Assembly: GCF_034931125.1 (NCBI RefSeq)
Contig: NZ_JAYGHM010000024.1
Location: 1 to 64,000 of the forward strand
Source of the DNA: Rivularia sp034931125
Lineage (GTDB): Bacteria; Cyanobacteriota; Cyanobacteriia; Cyanobacteriales; Nostocaceae
Reading direction: 5' to 3'
DNA length: 64,000 bases
Below the pieces are notes generated by a model. That model saw only the letters and a list, made by a program, of their open reading frames with translations. It did no database searches and was not told the origin of the DNA. This document shows, piece by piece, positions 50,575 to 58,969 of this stretch. The position numbers and the translations under genes are program-made. Position 1 is the first letter of the stretch. Each line of letters starts with the position of its first letter.

Positions 50575-51473
50575 TGTCCAAATCAAGAGAGAAAATAGGC
50601 GTGCAGTTCTACCCCCTAACCGCCGAAGAAATTAAGCAATGGTATCGAGACAAATTACTTACGACTGCTGGTTACTTGTTAGCCATCAAAAAAATTACCA
50701 AGCTACCAGGCTCTAACTTAGTAATTCCCAACGTTCTCAAGTTCTGTAGAGAATGGGAAATCAGTAAATCTGCTTTTTACCGTGCGGTGAACGAACTAAG
50801 ACAAAAAGGATACACTGATTGGGAAGCAACTCACGGAATAATTCTTAAAGAGACTCAGAAAGTTGTTGCTTTCCCTTCAGAAGAAAAGGAAGAAAAGTGT
50901 CCCACGGATGGGACAGTATCCCACGAGCGGGATGATATGTCCCATGAGCGGGACGGTGAATCCCACGAACGGGACGACGTGTCCCATGAGCGGGACAGTG
51001 TGTCCCATGAGCGGGAAAATCGTAGCCCGAAACTCGCTCCAGACAAGAATTCCAGCACTCCTCAGATATATACAGAACTAATACAGACTCTCTCAGAAGG
51101 CGAGAGAGAGAATTTTTTGAAATTTGCCAAGAAGAAAGCAAGCCAGCTACCAAAACCACCAGAATTACCGTTTAGGTGGATAGAAGCTCATTTTGAAGAA
51201 TTACACGAACAGTGGCTCGAAACGCAAAACAAAAAAGAAAATCAAAATACTATTTACAGTTTCGATAAATACACCGAAGCCCAGCATCAAATGTGGTACG
51301 GACAACTACAAATTGTCGTAGAAGCTGTAAACCAATGCGGAAGCGATACGAGTTTGCGACGATTTTTCGTAGACGATTTTTACAAATGCTGGTTCAATTG
51401 GGCGAAATCTGCCCGTGAGGACGTGCGCTCCTTGATAGCAAATAATCCAATACTTGAGAAGAACTATGGTTGA
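50574..51473 (+). CDS. Replication-initiation-type HTH protein with in-gene palindromic repeats
   Basis: A 299-residue protein. N-terminal winged-helix-like region (VIPNVLKFCREWEISKSAFY, RAVNELRQKGYTDWEA). The centre encodes SHERD-type repeats of 7 residues (about five). A helical C-terminal part follows (KPPELPFRWIEAHFEELHEQ; RFFVDDFYKCWFNWAKSAR). It directly precedes dnaB (8-bp overlap) and is a candidate initiator or helicase loader whose gene contains the repeats. Confidence 0.6.
   Translation: MSKSREKIGVQFYPLTAEEIKQWYRDKLLTTAGYLLAIKKITKLPGSNLVIPNVLKFCREWEISKSAFYRAVNELRQKGYTDWEATHGIILKETQKVVAFPSEEKEEKCPTDGTVSHERDDMSHERDGESHERDDVSHERDSVSHERENRSPKLAPDKNSSTPQIYTELIQTLSEGERENFLKFAKKKASQLPKPPELPFRWIEAHFEELHEQWLETQNKKENQNTIYSFDKYTEAQHQMWYGQLQIVVEAVNQCGSDTSLRRFFVDDFYKCWFNWAKSAREDVRSLIANNPILEKNYG
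50900..51020. repeat. Six tandem 21-bp palindromic units
   Basis: GTCCCATGAGCGGGAC-type inverted repeats (GTCCC...GGGAC, with variations such as TCCCACGAACGGGA) recur every 21 bp, about two helical turns, while keeping the frame (SHERDDM, SHERDGE, SHERDDV, SHERDSV). Coordinates are approximate. Confidence 0.75.
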
Positions 51474-52815
51474 AAATCTTAGTTTTGCGAATAGTGACAA
51501 GCTACCTCCTCAAAGCATCGAAGCAGAGCAAGCAATTTTAGGCGGTATCTTGCTTGACCCAGGTGCGATCGCCAGAGTACGTGACGTACTTGTGGCTAAA
51601 GCGTTTTATATTGATGCCCACCGCAATATTTATCAAGCTGCTGTAGAACTTGATAACTCCGGTAAGCCCACGGATTTACTGGCAGTTATCGGCTGGCTCT
51701 CCGACCGTAATTTGCTTTCCAAAATCGGTGGTAGAAATCAATTAGCAACACTCGTAGACCGGACGGTATCGGCAGTTAACATCGATGCTTTGGCGCAATT
51801 GGTGATGGATAAATACCATCGGCGGCAATTGATTAAAGCTAGCGGCGAAATTTACGACCTGGCACACGACCAAAGTGAGGAAATAGGTAAACAATTAGAA
51901 AGAGCATCTTCAAAGGTTTTAGAGGTAAATAACAGCGCGATCGCGTCGTTATCCGAACCGACCCCGATGTCAGATATTTTGATAGATGCCTTTGAGCGCA
52001 TTGAAGAAAAAAATATGGGTACAGCACCAAGCGGGGTGAAGACTGGATTTTATGACTTAGATGCGGTAATCGGAGGATTTAAGCCAGGAAAACTGATAAC
52101 CATTGCTGGTCGTCCGGCGATGGGTAAATCATCGTTTTTAGGTAATCTGGCTTTAAATATTTCGTCCCTTGAGCAGCTGCCAACTGTAATTTTTAGCCTT
52201 GAGATGGGTAAGGAGGAATGGGGAGATAGATTTTTATCGACTGATATGCCTATTGAATCAAGTCTTTTACAGAACGGTAATATTAACAAATCGCAATGGG
52301 AACTTTTAGCGCAATCGATTAGTAAGTTAAGCGAATTGCCTATCTACATCGACGATTCACCCCTTCTAACTCTCAATTCAATTCGTTCAAAAGTCAAGCA
52401 ACTCGTTGCCAAACACGATGGCATTGGCATGGTGGGGATTGACTATTTGCAATTAATGGAAGGAACGGATGGCGATAGTTTTAATCTGGCTTTTCAAATC
52501 GGAAAAATCACCAGGGGGTTAAAACAATTAGCGCGGGAATGTAACACAACTGTTGTCATGTTGTCGCAGCTAAATCGTGGCGTGGAAAGCCGCAATATCA
52601 AGCGTCCCATGATGTCAGACCTTCGAGAATCGGGGCGAATTGAAGAAGATTCGGATTTAGTACTACTGCTTTACCGGGATGAATATTACCACCCAGATAC
52701 GGTCGATAGAGGCATTGCCGAAGTAATTATTGCTAAAAATAGGGGCGGACCAACGGGAATAGTAAAACTGCTGTTTGATGCACAGTTTACTTGTTTCAAA
52801 AATTTGGCGCGGTAG
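51466..52815 (+). CDS. dnaB: DnaB-type replicative helicase
   Basis: A 449-residue protein, a standard DnaB length. N-terminal domain (PPQSIEAEQAILGGILLDPG), RecA-like domain with Walker A GRPAMGKSS (215-223), Walker B-type VGIDYLQLM and DLRESGRIEEDSDLVLLLYR and C-terminal AKNRGGPTG. It unwinds DNA at the plasmid fork. The ATG at 51466 overlaps the upstream stop by 8 bp, which decides the start. Confidence 0.92.
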   Translation: MVENLSFANSDKLPPQSIEAEQAILGGILLDPGAIARVRDVLVAKAFYIDAHRNIYQAAVELDNSGKPTDLLAVIGWLSDRNLLSKIGGRNQLATLVDRTVSAVNIDALAQLVMDKYHRRQLIKASGEIYDLAHDQSEEIGKQLERASSKVLEVNNSAIASLSEPTPMSDILIDAFERIEEKNMGTAPSGVKTGFYDLDAVIGGFKPGKLITIAGRPAMGKSSFLGNLALNISSLEQLPTVIFSLEMGKEEWGDRFLSTDMPIESSLLQNGNINKSQWELLAQSISKLSELPIYIDDSPLLTLNSIRSKVKQLVAKHDGIGMVGIDYLQLMEGTDGDSFNLAFQIGKITRGLKQLARECNTTVVMLSQLNRGVESRNIKRPMMSDLRESGRIEEDSDLVLLLYRDEYYHPDTVDRGIAEVIIAKNRGGPTGIVKLLFDAQFTCFKNLAR

Positions 52816-52937
52816 CTAGTTTGAGGTCGCCGATGCCCTCTTGCCGAAAGAGCGATCGCTAACTAAAACTTGATAGTCAAATGCAGCACTTGGGAAAATT
52901 TGTAGGGAATTTATTTAGCAATTAGAGTGTAAAAAAA

Positions 52938-54590
52938 ATGACACTTTTTAATATTGAACAATATCAAAAATCTTATCAACGCGATTGGGATGGTGCTATC
53001 TACGACCCTGCTTGGGATGAACTAGATGATATTACTGAAACTCCACAGACCAAAGTTTCCGCAGTTGTGGAAGTTAAAAGTGACGAAGCTTCCGACTGTT
53101 GGAACCCGTCCCATTTTGGTGAAGTCCCGCGTAAAGTTGATGCAAACGGAAACCCTACGATTTTTTGGGATGAAAGCATAGAACCACCCCTACCCGATGA
53201 TTTTGAATCTAACCTTGAATATGAGGAAGCATGGCAGCAATGGCAAAACTCCGACAGCTTGACTTGTGCAGCGGAGTGGGGGCAGGATTTGCTCTCGCCG
53301 GATTACAGCTTGGAGAATTTGAACTTATCGGATTCTCAGAAATCGATGAATACTGCTGCGATCGCCTACAGTCACTCTACCCAGGAGTCCACAATTACGG
53401 AGATATCAAGTCCCTTGCCTTTGAGGGAGGATGGGGACTCAAGCAAGGTATCGATATCATCACCGCATCGCCACCCTGTCAGCCCTTCTCAATTCAGGGA
53501 AAGCGACTTGCTGCCGCAGACGAGCGAAACTGTTTTCCCGCAATGCTCCGAATCGTTGAAAACTACCAACCAAAATACCTCTGCATCGAAAATGTTAGAG
53601 GATTACTCAACTGTCCTTTTAACCCAGGGAGCGATTTGTCATATTTCGGATACGTCCTTAAAGAGCTTTACCGCTGCGGGTACGATGCAGAATGGTTGTG
53701 TGTATCTAGCGGAGCCTTTGCCAGCCCCTTCGATAGAGGAAGATTATTGCTGGTTGCCTGCTCCCACAGCATTATCTACAAGAGGGAGCCGACCCCCTGG
53801 GCTGAACAAGTTAGAAACTTTTTTGAAGAAGAACGAACTAATCAAAAAAGGCGAGGTATTAAACCCGGTTATCCTCTCCGAGTGGTTCGGAATCCCCAGC
53901 ACCTGGCTCGACCCCTCGGAATCCCGAACGGCAGCAGAATTATTAGAAAACAACGCAGCGCCGCCGGAAATATCCTTGACCCCAGAATTGCCGCGATCGC
54001 CCTCCAGAGAATCCTGTACCTCGAATCTATCCTCTAAGAATAATTCTGAGTATCAAGAGATATCCGAAAATTTCTTAGAGGAAAGTAAGTACCAGTTTAA
54101 GGTGGGCGATCGCGTTAAAGTCTTAAACCGTAATTTTGGAGAGTTCGGTGTAGAAACTGAAGTTTTAGAAATTCAATCAAACAACTGGGTAATAGTTAAT
54201 TCCTCAAAGGGTATATATCATGCCGAATACTTGCAACTAATTACACCCGAAAATTTCTTAGAGGAAACGAGAAAAAGTAAGAAGAGTAAACCAGCCAAAA
54301 AGCGCCGCAATAAGCAGGGTTGTCTCTATAAGTATCTTGAGAATAAGAAGTTAAAAGACGGTCGAGTTGCTTCATACCCTCGTATAACATCAGACTTTCG
54401 CGACCCAGAAAACCCGCATCATTGGCGGTGGGGTTATAACTGGGACGAGAAGATTGATGGAGAATGGAAAGGTCGCAGTATCGGCAGTATCCCCCCTGGA
54501 TCTGTAGGGATGATAGAAAATATGCGATCGCGCAATATTCCCATTGAAGAAATAATTAGCTTTATTCGTAAAGTAAAGCGTAAAAAATAG
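52938..54590 (+). CDS. Long ORF enclosing a nested methyltransferase; conserved-looking ends
   Basis: A 550-residue frame. The first 100 residues (FNIEQYQKSYQRDWDGAIYD) and the last 180 are protein-like: GDRVKVLNRNFGEFGVETEV (KOW-like), then YKYLENKKLKDGRVASYPRI and a helical end. The section 53231-54037 is also open in another frame encoding a cytosine methyltransferase. In the long frame that section includes SRPPGLNKLETFLKKNELIK and LNPVILSEWFGIPSTWLDPS, which resemble sequence I recall from the C-terminal part of cyanobacterial methyltransferase-associated proteins, so it may be genuine too. Role unknown. Confidence 0.55.
   Translation: MTLFNIEQYQKSYQRDWDGAIYDPAWDELDDITETPQTKVSAVVEVKSDEASDCWNPSHFGEVPRKVDANGNPTIFWDESIEPPLPDDFESNLEYEEAWQQWQNSDSLTCAAEWGQDLLSPDYSLENLNLSDSQKSMNTAAIAYSHSTQESTITEISSPLPLREDGDSSKVSISSPHRHPVSPSQFRESDLLPQTSETVFPQCSESLKTTNQNTSASKMLEDYSTVLLTQGAICHISDTSLKSFTAAGTMQNGCVYLAEPLPAPSIEEDYCWLPAPTALSTRGSRPPGLNKLETFLKKNELIKKGEVLNPVILSEWFGIPSTWLDPSESRTAAELLENNAAPPEISLTPELPRSPSRESCTSNLSSKNNSEYQEISENFLEESKYQFKVGDRVKVLNRNFGEFGVETEVLEIQSNNWVIVNSSKGIYHAEYLQLITPENFLEETRKSKKSKPAKKRRNKQGCLYKYLENKKLKDGRVASYPRITSDFRDPENPHHWRWGYNWDEKIDGEWKGRSIGSIPPGSVGMIENMRSRNIPIEEIISFIRKVKRKK
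53231..54037 (+). CDS. DNA cytosine-C5 methyltransferase, nested in another frame
   Basis: A 268-residue enzyme, compact for the family. Motif I LDLCSGVGAGFALAGL, motif IV TASPPCQPFS (catalytic Cys), motif VI CIENVRGL, a DRGRLLLVA motif VIII and motif X GNILDPRIAAIALQRIL. It transfers methyl from SAM to cytosine. It lies at offset +2 in the long 52938 ORF and shares all its bases with it. A second ATG is 9 bases on. A partner EVE protein and IscB are in the same region. Confidence 0.85.
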   Translation: MAAMAKLRQLDLCSGVGAGFALAGLQLGEFELIGFSEIDEYCCDRLQSLYPGVHNYGDIKSLAFEGGWGLKQGIDIITASPPCQPFSIQGKRLAAADERNCFPAMLRIVENYQPKYLCIENVRGLLNCPFNPGSDLSYFGYVLKELYRCGYDAEWLCVSSGAFASPFDRGRLLLVACSHSIIYKREPTPWAEQVRNFFEEERTNQKRRGIKPGYPLRVVRNPQHLARPLGIPNGSRIIRKQRSAAGNILDPRIAAIALQRILYLESIL

Positions 54591-54596
54591 TTAGGA

Positions 54597-54743
54597 ATGG
54601 GGCAATTCTTAGGCAGCAAGGGCGATCGCTTAGTTAAGTCGTCAAAATATATTCCTAAACGATTATTGCCCCAAGTGCAACGCTTGGAGGTGGAGAAAGC
54701 ACCAGTGAGAGAAATATTGAGGGTGTTGGGAATAAACCTATAG
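54597..54743 (+). pseudogene. Fragment encoding the methyltransferase-linked C-terminal domain
   Basis: A 48-codon frame (GDRLVKSSKYIPKRLLPQVQ, RLEVEKAPVREILRVLGINL) resembling the end of the 550-residue protein (GSIPPGSVGMIENMRSRNIP IEEIISFI). It is probably a truncated paralogue. Confidence 0.55.
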
Positions 54744-54871
54744 TCATTGTTAGAAATGACAGTATTTTATCCTAGTTTAATTAGTATTGTGAGCGTTAAT
54801 TTATATCAAGAAAAGGTTTAAAATTATTTTGCTATTGACTATTGCTACGAATTGCATTGGGGTGTAATAGA
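54744..54871. other. Intergenic region
   Basis: Short AT-rich sequence; nothing recognised. Confidence 0.4.
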
Positions 54872-55207
54872 TTGATTTTAATAATTCGCGATCGCGCTAC
54901 AAAAGAACAATTAGATGAAATGTTACAAATGTGGGGAGTTTTTATTAAAATAGCAGTTGATATCGAACGCGAAATCCTTGCTGGTGGTTCCGAACGCCAT
55001 TATGAATGCGAGCAAGAATTGTTAAAAGATGGTAGCAAGCAAAAAGACTTGTGGGGTGCTGATTGGTGTCCTTACACGCAAGAAATAGTTTTTGAATCAA
55101 TTATTAATATTCGCCCCAGCCAAAACAATCGTACTATGATAGTTGAATCCCCCATCATTAGAGAAAGAATTACCATTATTACCAAACGATTACTAGGAGA
55201 ATTATAA
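54872..55207 (+). CDS. DUF5674-like protein
   Basis: A 111-residue protein. The TTG at 54872 is chosen as the family I recall starts ...LIIRDRATKEQ; the frame is open further. AVDIEREILAGGSERHYECE and DLWGADWCPYTQEIVFESII, then NIRPSQNNRTM are the recognised blocks. Family function unknown. It overlaps the next gene by one base, so both are probably one unit, possibly a toxin-antitoxin-like pair (inference). Confidence 0.65.
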   Translation: MILIIRDRATKEQLDEMLQMWGVFIKIAVDIEREILAGGSERHYECEQELLKDGSKQKDLWGADWCPYTQEIVFESIINIRPSQNNRTMIVESPIIRERITIITKRLLGEL

Positions 55208-55560
55208 TGCCTAACTGGAACGCAATTGAAGCAAGTTTTTTAAATCAATCGATGCCCCAAAAGTTGGGAGAATTGGCTGCAACGTTGGCGCGTCTAAAAT
55301 CCTGGAGTCAAAAAAATGCTAATGGTGAAATAGTTCCGGTGTTATTAAAAGAAAGCTTACTGTATGTCAATTTGTTACAAAGACAAAATCATCTTCATTA
55401 TGCCGAACTAACCCAACTGCAAAAGTTACTACAAGGGTGGGTAAATCGAGGTGATAATTCAACCGAAATTGTAAACCTTGTTCCCACTGCTGCTATTTGG
55501 TCAGAACGAATACTTGATATGTCGGGTTTATTGGTTGCCGCAGATTCAAAAACTGCCTAA
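55207..55560 (+). CDS. Small helical protein coupled to the DUF5674 gene
   Basis: A 117-residue helical protein (MPQKLGELAATLARLKSWSQ). Its start overlaps the preceding stop (TAATG). The IscB element begins right at its stop codon, so the natural 3' end may have been altered by the insertion. Function unknown. Confidence 0.55.
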   Translation: MPNWNAIEASFLNQSMPQKLGELAATLARLKSWSQKNANGEIVPVLLKESLLYVNLLQRQNHLHYAELTQLQKLLQGWVNRGDNSTEIVNLVPTAAIWSERILDMSGLLVAADSKTA

Positions 55561-55563
55561 TGA

Positions 55564-55812
55564 CGAGTAATGCTTGCAGGTCAGTAACTCAACCCTAAAG
55601 GGATTGAGCTTGTAAGAAATTGCAAGCTGTGCTGACCAGTCTAAGTCTTCACTGACTACGTTTTTTGAGTCACGATACCGGAGAATGCGAAGCTAGTTTT
55701 CCGCTCTATCATTTGCAATTAAACAGTTTTAAAGTCACTGAAACAGTGTTGCAAGTCTAACAAGCTCTCAAAACCTTGACGAAGCTAACATCACCCAGAA
55801 ATGGAGGGACTT
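55564..55812 (+). ncRNA. IscB omega RNA (HEARO-type)
   Basis: About 240 bases directly before iscB, rich in hairpins: CTCAACCCTAAAGGGATTGAG; GCTTGTAAGAAATTGCAAGC; GGTCAG...CTGACC closing them. In IscB systems this RNA lies immediately upstream, its 5' end being the guide. An ATGA at 55560-55563 precedes it, matching the usual insertion context. Confidence 0.75.
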
Positions 55813-57096
55813 ATGTCCAAAACATTAGTATTAGACACAAACAAAAAACCATTAGATCCAATTCATCCAGCACAAGCGCGGCAACTATTACGGAACAAAA
55901 AAGCAGCAATCTTTAGACGGTTCCCATTCACAATCATCCTTAAGAAAACCTGCCCAGATATCGAAGTTTCACCATTGAGATTAAAGATTGACCCCGGTGC
56001 AAAGTTTACTGGGATGGCATTAGTTAACGATTCAACTGGCGAAGTTGTATTTGCAGCCGAACTAAAACATCGCGGCTTTGCAATTCGAGATGCTTTAACT
56101 TCTAGAAGACAATTAAGACGAGTTAGACGAGCTAGAAAAACTAGATACCGTCCACATCGGTTTTTAAATAGAACTCGTCCCGATGGTTGGCTAGCACCAA
56201 GTTTACAAAGTCGAGTTGAGAACATCAAAACTTGGGTTGAGAAGTTGCGTAAATTCGCACCAGTTGAAGCTATTAGCCAAGAGTTAATTCGATTTGATAT
56301 GCAGCTAATGTCCAATCCAGATATCCAAGGAAAGGAATATCAACAAGGGACTTTGGCAGGCTATGAAACCAGGGAATATTTGCTTGAAAAGTGGAATAGA
56401 GAATGCGCTTACTGTAGCGTTAAAGACGTTCCCTTCCAAGTAGAACATATTCATCCTAGAGCTAAAGGAGGCAGTAATTCAATTACGAATCTGACATTAA
56501 GTTGCGAAAAATGTAACACCAAAAAAGGAACTAAAGATATCAAAGAGTTCCTCAAAAAAGACCCCGCAAGATTACAAAAAATCTTGAAACAAGCTAAACG
56601 ACCATTAGCAGATGCAGCGGCAGTAAACACTACTAGATGGGCGTTGTTTAGAGCTTTGAAAGATACAGGACTCCCCATAGAAACAGGCTCAGGAGGTTTA
56701 ACAAAGTTTAACCGTAGTCAACAAAAGTTAGCTAAAACACACTGGATTGATGCGGCTTGTGTTGGTCATTCAACTCCAACTCTCAATATCAAAGGAATCA
56801 AACCATTATTGATTACTGCCAATGGTCATGGCTCTAGACAATCTTGCAGGACTGACAAGTTTGGGTTCCCTTCTAGATACGTTCCAAGATTCAAGTTTGT
56901 TAAAGGCTTTCAAACTGGGGACATTGTAAAAGCAGTTGTAACAGCAGGTAAGAAAATGGGTGAATATTTTGGGAGAGTTGCTATTAGAACTAACGGAACT
57001 TTTAATATCTCGACCTCGGACGGATTAGTTCAAGGAATCAGCCACAAATATTGTTCAGCGATTCACAAAAAGGATGGTTACAACTATGCCAATTAA
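55813..57096 (+). CDS. iscB: IscB RNA-guided nuclease
   Basis: A 427-residue protein (ATG at 55813 after GGAGGG). N-terminal PLMP-like start (LVLDTNKKPLDPIHPAQARQ), RuvC-I LKIDPGAKFTGMAL, bridge helix RRQLRRVRRARKTRYR, RuvC-II EAISQELIRFDMQL, HNH CAYCSVKDVPFQVEHIHPRA ... CEKCNTKKG, and RuvC-III HWIDAACVGHS. All catalytic motifs look intact. With its omega RNA it cleaves DNA; the family is the ancestor of Cas9. No transposase gene is adjacent. Confidence 0.93.
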   Translation: MSKTLVLDTNKKPLDPIHPAQARQLLRNKKAAIFRRFPFTIILKKTCPDIEVSPLRLKIDPGAKFTGMALVNDSTGEVVFAAELKHRGFAIRDALTSRRQLRRVRRARKTRYRPHRFLNRTRPDGWLAPSLQSRVENIKTWVEKLRKFAPVEAISQELIRFDMQLMSNPDIQGKEYQQGTLAGYETREYLLEKWNRECAYCSVKDVPFQVEHIHPRAKGGSNSITNLTLSCEKCNTKKGTKDIKEFLKKDPARLQKILKQAKRPLADAAAVNTTRWALFRALKDTGLPIETGSGGLTKFNRSQQKLAKTHWIDAACVGHSTPTLNIKGIKPLLITANGHGSRQSCRTDKFGFPSRYVPRFKFVKGFQTGDIVKAVVTAGKKMGEYFGRVAIRTNGTFNISTSDGLVQGISHKYCSAIHKKDGYNYAN

Positions 57097-57102
57097 AAAT
57101 AC

Positions 57103-57125
57103 CACGGGGATTAAAATCCCCCGTG
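57103..57125 (+). terminator. Hairpin after iscB
   Basis: CACGGGGA-TTAAAA-TCCCCCGTG, 6 bases past the stop. It may be the terminator or the right-end hairpin of the IS element. Confidence 0.7.
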
Positions 57126-57271
57126 TCGCTTTCCTCTCAGGGCTAAAGCCGCTGAGTTTCCCGCATTCCGTGAGGTTTTTATGACTGCTTTATAGAGAGT
57201 GGGGCGATCGCACTCCTTACCCTCTTTCCCTTACTTTGCTACAATTCCCTTACCTCAAAAGCGCGTGTATC

Positions 57272-57760
57272 ATGCCCCAAGGATTCGGTAAACCCCAGCC
57301 CAATAAAATCGATAAGCTAATTGAGCGTGCGGTACGTTGCTTCCAAAAACGCCAACCAGAAGCACTTGACCAAATATTTGATAATCTACTAAACCCTCAT
57401 CTAAACAATCAGGTAGTAGCGGGTGCTTTAGCGATACTTGATGATGACACTGACACTAAGTCGTGGCTTTGTGGTTACTTCGCATCGGAAATTAATTGCA
57501 CTTCAGACAACGATAAACCGCGTCATCCCATCATCCTGCTATCCAAACTCCTGATCGTGTCTGGAATGGAACCATTCAGCGACTTTATGCCCTATCCTGG
57601 CTGCCGCATCATGATTATTAACCACGAAAAGTTTGAAGCCCTACCTCCTAAAGTTCAAGCCCTGGTGCAAGAATCTTTTAACGTGACCGAAAGCAACTGG
57701 GAAGAAGCACAGCAGATAAATGATGCGCTGCTAGAAGAGTTGATGGTTGAATATTCGTGA
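57272..57760 (+). CDS. Hypothetical protein
   Basis: A 162-residue protein; the ATG at 57272 (MPQGFGKPQPNKIDKL) is preferred to an upstream TTG. AVRCFQKRQPEALDQIFDNL is helical; CRIMIINHEKFEALPPKVQA follows. No family recognised. Confidence 0.55.
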   Translation: MPQGFGKPQPNKIDKLIERAVRCFQKRQPEALDQIFDNLLNPHLNNQVVAGALAILDDDTDTKSWLCGYFASEINCTSDNDKPRHPIILLSKLLIVSGMEPFSDFMPYPGCRIMIINHEKFEALPPKVQALVQESFNVTESNWEEAQQINDALLEELMVEYS

Positions 57761-58074
57761 TGGGGCGATGAGCGAAACTCCACCTTATTGCGATCGCTCT
57801 TCTCGGCATTGACAACATAAATTAACTGAGCGGTGAGTGAAGCTCCATCGTAAGCGATCGCGGTGTCTCCCTTTCTTTTTAATAAATGCAACTTTATCAA
57901 TACTTTTTATTTTTATAAATATAAATACTTAATCTATCAACTAAAAATATACTTCTTTGCTAATTTCCTTAAATCAGTAGAATCATCCTACCTGTTCAAG
58001 ATGAAAATTAACTAATATAAATCAGATGATGTATCACCTGATGCATTTAATATTTAATCAAGTTTCATAATTAC
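57761..58074. other. Intergenic region with palindromic operator
   Basis: HIP1 sites and AT-rich sequence; the palindrome at 58021-58042 precedes the XRE gene. Confidence 0.5.
58021..58042. promoter_or_regulatory. Operator palindrome
   Basis: ATCAGATGAT-GT-ATCACCTGAT, a near-perfect inverted repeat about 35 bp before the XRE start codon. Confidence 0.6.
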
Positions 58075-58341
58075 ATGAATACCAAAAAACCCTTGGTTAT
58101 TAATCAACCAGAGGTGAGTCAATTTATCCGCGAATTGAGACTTTTAACTAAACTAACCCAGGAGAAGTTTGCAATCAAAATAGGCGTAACTTGCTTAACC
58201 ATAAGCCGCTGGGAAAACGGACGCAGCCAACCTTCACCTTTAGCTATGGAAAAAGTTGAGGGAATATTGGAAGAAATGGGCGATACTCCTTCGGAGTCAC
58301 TTCGCGATCGCGCAGAAGAGTTACGGTCAAAGTATTTCTAA
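58075..58341 (+). CDS. XRE-family regulator
   Basis: An 88-residue protein with a textbook HTH: FIRELRLLTKLTQEKFAIKI, GVTCLTISRWENGRSQPSPL. It has no ligand domain. As the first gene of a run through the membrane, VWA, PP2C and kinase genes, it is likely their repressor and its own. Confidence 0.85.
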   Translation: MNTKKPLVINQPEVSQFIRELRLLTKLTQEKFAIKIGVTCLTISRWENGRSQPSPLAMEKVEGILEEMGDTPSESLRDRAEELRSKYF

Positions 58342-58377
58342 AAATTAATTACGTTTAGATAATAAGGAATCATAATC

Positions 58378-58716
58378 ATGGATGAAGTTGTTAGAAAATT
58401 GGCAGGCGTTGGATTTCCAGCAGTTGTACTTCTGATCGCAATGGCAACAACTGGTTTGGCTGGTGCTGCTGCAATTACTGCGGCATTAGCAATGTTAGGA
58501 CCAGGCGGAATGGTTGGCGGTATTGTATTACTTGGAATAATAGGATTAGCATCAGATGCACTGTCGAAATATGGATTGACAGAACTACTCAAGGGAATTT
58601 ATGAAGAAAGAAAAGTTAAAGGCGAATCTTTGCATAAGCTTCGTAAAGAAATTGACGGTTTACTAATTAGCAAAGAATTGAAGCTGATTGTTAAAGAACA
58701 TATTGGTTGTATTTGA
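58378..58716 (+). CDS. Small membrane protein next to the phosphorylation triad
   Basis: A 112-residue protein with two Gly/Ala-rich membrane segments (VLLIAMATTGLAGAAAITAALAM broken: two parts; GGMVGGIVLLGIIGLASDAL) and a cytosolic helical tail (LHKLRKEIDGLLISKELKLI). Similar small proteins are, from memory, linked to cyanobacterial conflict systems. Effector role is inference. Confidence 0.6.
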   Translation: MDEVVRKLAGVGFPAVVLLIAMATTGLAGAAAITAALAMLGPGGMVGGIVLLGIIGLASDALSKYGLTELLKGIYEERKVKGESLHKLRKEIDGLLISKELKLIVKEHIGCI

Positions 58717-58969
58717 GTAAATTGTAATTGTTTTTTCTAGAAGTTATCAAAAACTGCGAATACCTTACAAATTCCTAGAATTAAAACTCAACCATTCATT
58801 ATCCATATACATTTTATTTGGAAAGAGCGAATCAAGTAAAAAATATTAGTATGTCTTTAAAGCCAATCCCATTAATCAGCTAATAATTACAGTGTTTTGC
58901 CCGTAATTAACAGCATTAAGTTTCAAATAATTTGGATTAAGCATTATTAGTTCTAGTGAGGTAAATTAA
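58717..58969. other. Intergenic region
   Basis: AT-rich, probably with the promoter of the VWA gene; nothing more recognised. Confidence 0.4.

Noticed and set aside
50845..51159. Open frames on both strands over the 21-bp repeats
   Set aside because: The 21-bp period keeps all frames open; the protein-like frame is the one that continues through the 50574 gene.
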